DNA from: Methanothrix sp.
Lineage (GTDB): Archaea > Halobacteriota > Methanosarcinia > Methanotrichales > Methanotrichaceae
Reading direction: 5' to 3'
Assembly: GCA_011620785.1 (NCBI GenBank)
Contig: WOYM01000103.1
Location: 1-50,035, forward strand
DNA: 50,035 nt
The stretch's first letter is position 1; each line of letters starts with the position of its first letter. The notes beneath the pieces were generated by a model. That model had not been told where the DNA came from and ran no database searches. It saw only the letters and a list, made by a program, of their open reading frames with translations. A program made the position numbers and the translations under genes. Positions 49,992 through 50,035 of the stretch are shown piece by piece.

Positions 49992-50035
49992 TCAGCGATG
50001 ACTTACTCCCTACATCTCTCGTTAACCTGCAAGTC

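Noticed and set aside
1..50035. CRISPR array or insertion sequence
   Set aside because: No regularly spaced short direct repeats and no transposase or integrase frame was found. The repeats seen are two to three copies or lie within a gene.

Overview
The window comes from a methanogenic euryarchaeon, most likely of the Methanotrichales/Methanosarcinales lineage (Methanothrix-like). The evidence is a complete N5-methyl-tetrahydromethanopterin:coenzyme M methyltransferase operon (mtrEDCBAFGH), F420-dependent mtd, fae, the F420 genes cofG and cofD, a methanogenesis-marker-12 homolog, the archaeal lipid genes egsA (glycerol-1-phosphate dehydrogenase) and carS (CDP-archaeol synthase), a type II chaperonin, intron-containing tRNAs, and TATA/BRE promoters with several apparently leaderless starts. 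Bacterial-type genes typical of this lineage are also present: grpE-dnaK-dnaJ, gyrB-gyrA and pstB/phoU. The assignment is inferred from gene content only.

Layout. 1-1.07 kb: 3' truncated secreted protein with Ig/PKD-like repeats (minus strand). 1.2-3.1 kb: fae, divergent from guaAA and a YkgJ-type cysteine-cluster protein. 3.1-8.5 kb (minus): thermosome, grpE, dnaK, dnaJ, three chaperone systems in a row. 8.7-11.1 kb: pstB, phoU and an AbrB-PhoU regulator, without pstSCA. 11.2-12.5 kb: ogt, an MJ0936-type phosphodiesterase, tRNA-Tyr (intron) and tRNA-Asp. 12.6-14.2 kb: small ORFs, decayed sequence, a short interspersed repeat and a secreted protein. 14.2-17.1 kb: mtd, an orphan NitT/TauT-type ABC ATPase and egsA. 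17.2-21.9 kb: a compact plus-strand cluster (UPF0179, cofG, small membrane protein, sepF, zpr1-like, cofD, methanogenesis marker 12, 79-aa Cys protein). 22-23.4 kb: two very small membrane proteins and a second YkgJ-type protein. 23.4-28.5 kb: the mtr operon and its promoter/leader. 28.5-33 kb: carS, a DUF2958-like ORF, tRNA-Gly (intron), an HTH regulator and the HMG-CoA synthase / acetoacetyl-CoA thiolase / DUF35 module of the mevalonate pathway. 33.1-37.4 kb: secreted or membrane proteins including a DUF1616 protein. 37.4-42.3 kb: a cytidine-deaminase-fold enzyme, a beta-propeller relic beside tRNA-His, an unusual AAA+ (MoxR/chelatase-like) protein without a visible Walker A, preceded by a threefold degenerate repeat, and a B12-binding radical SAM protein. 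42.5-47 kb: tRNA-Cys, gyrB and gyrA. 47.2 kb to the end: the start of a BREX phage-defence locus (brxA, brxB, brxC), with brxC apparently frameshifted a few dozen bases before the window ends.

How the genes work together. mtr, mtd, fae, cofG, cofD and marker 12 belong to C1/F420 metabolism. egsA, carS and the thiolase/HMGS/DUF35 trio feed archaeal isoprenoid ether lipid synthesis. The most noteworthy items are the BREX locus at the right edge, the Walker-A-less AAA+ gene with its triplicated promoter-start region, the inverted repeat in the mtr leader, the unlisted small membrane proteins, and the frequent use of TTG starts preceded by Shine-Dalgarno sequences.
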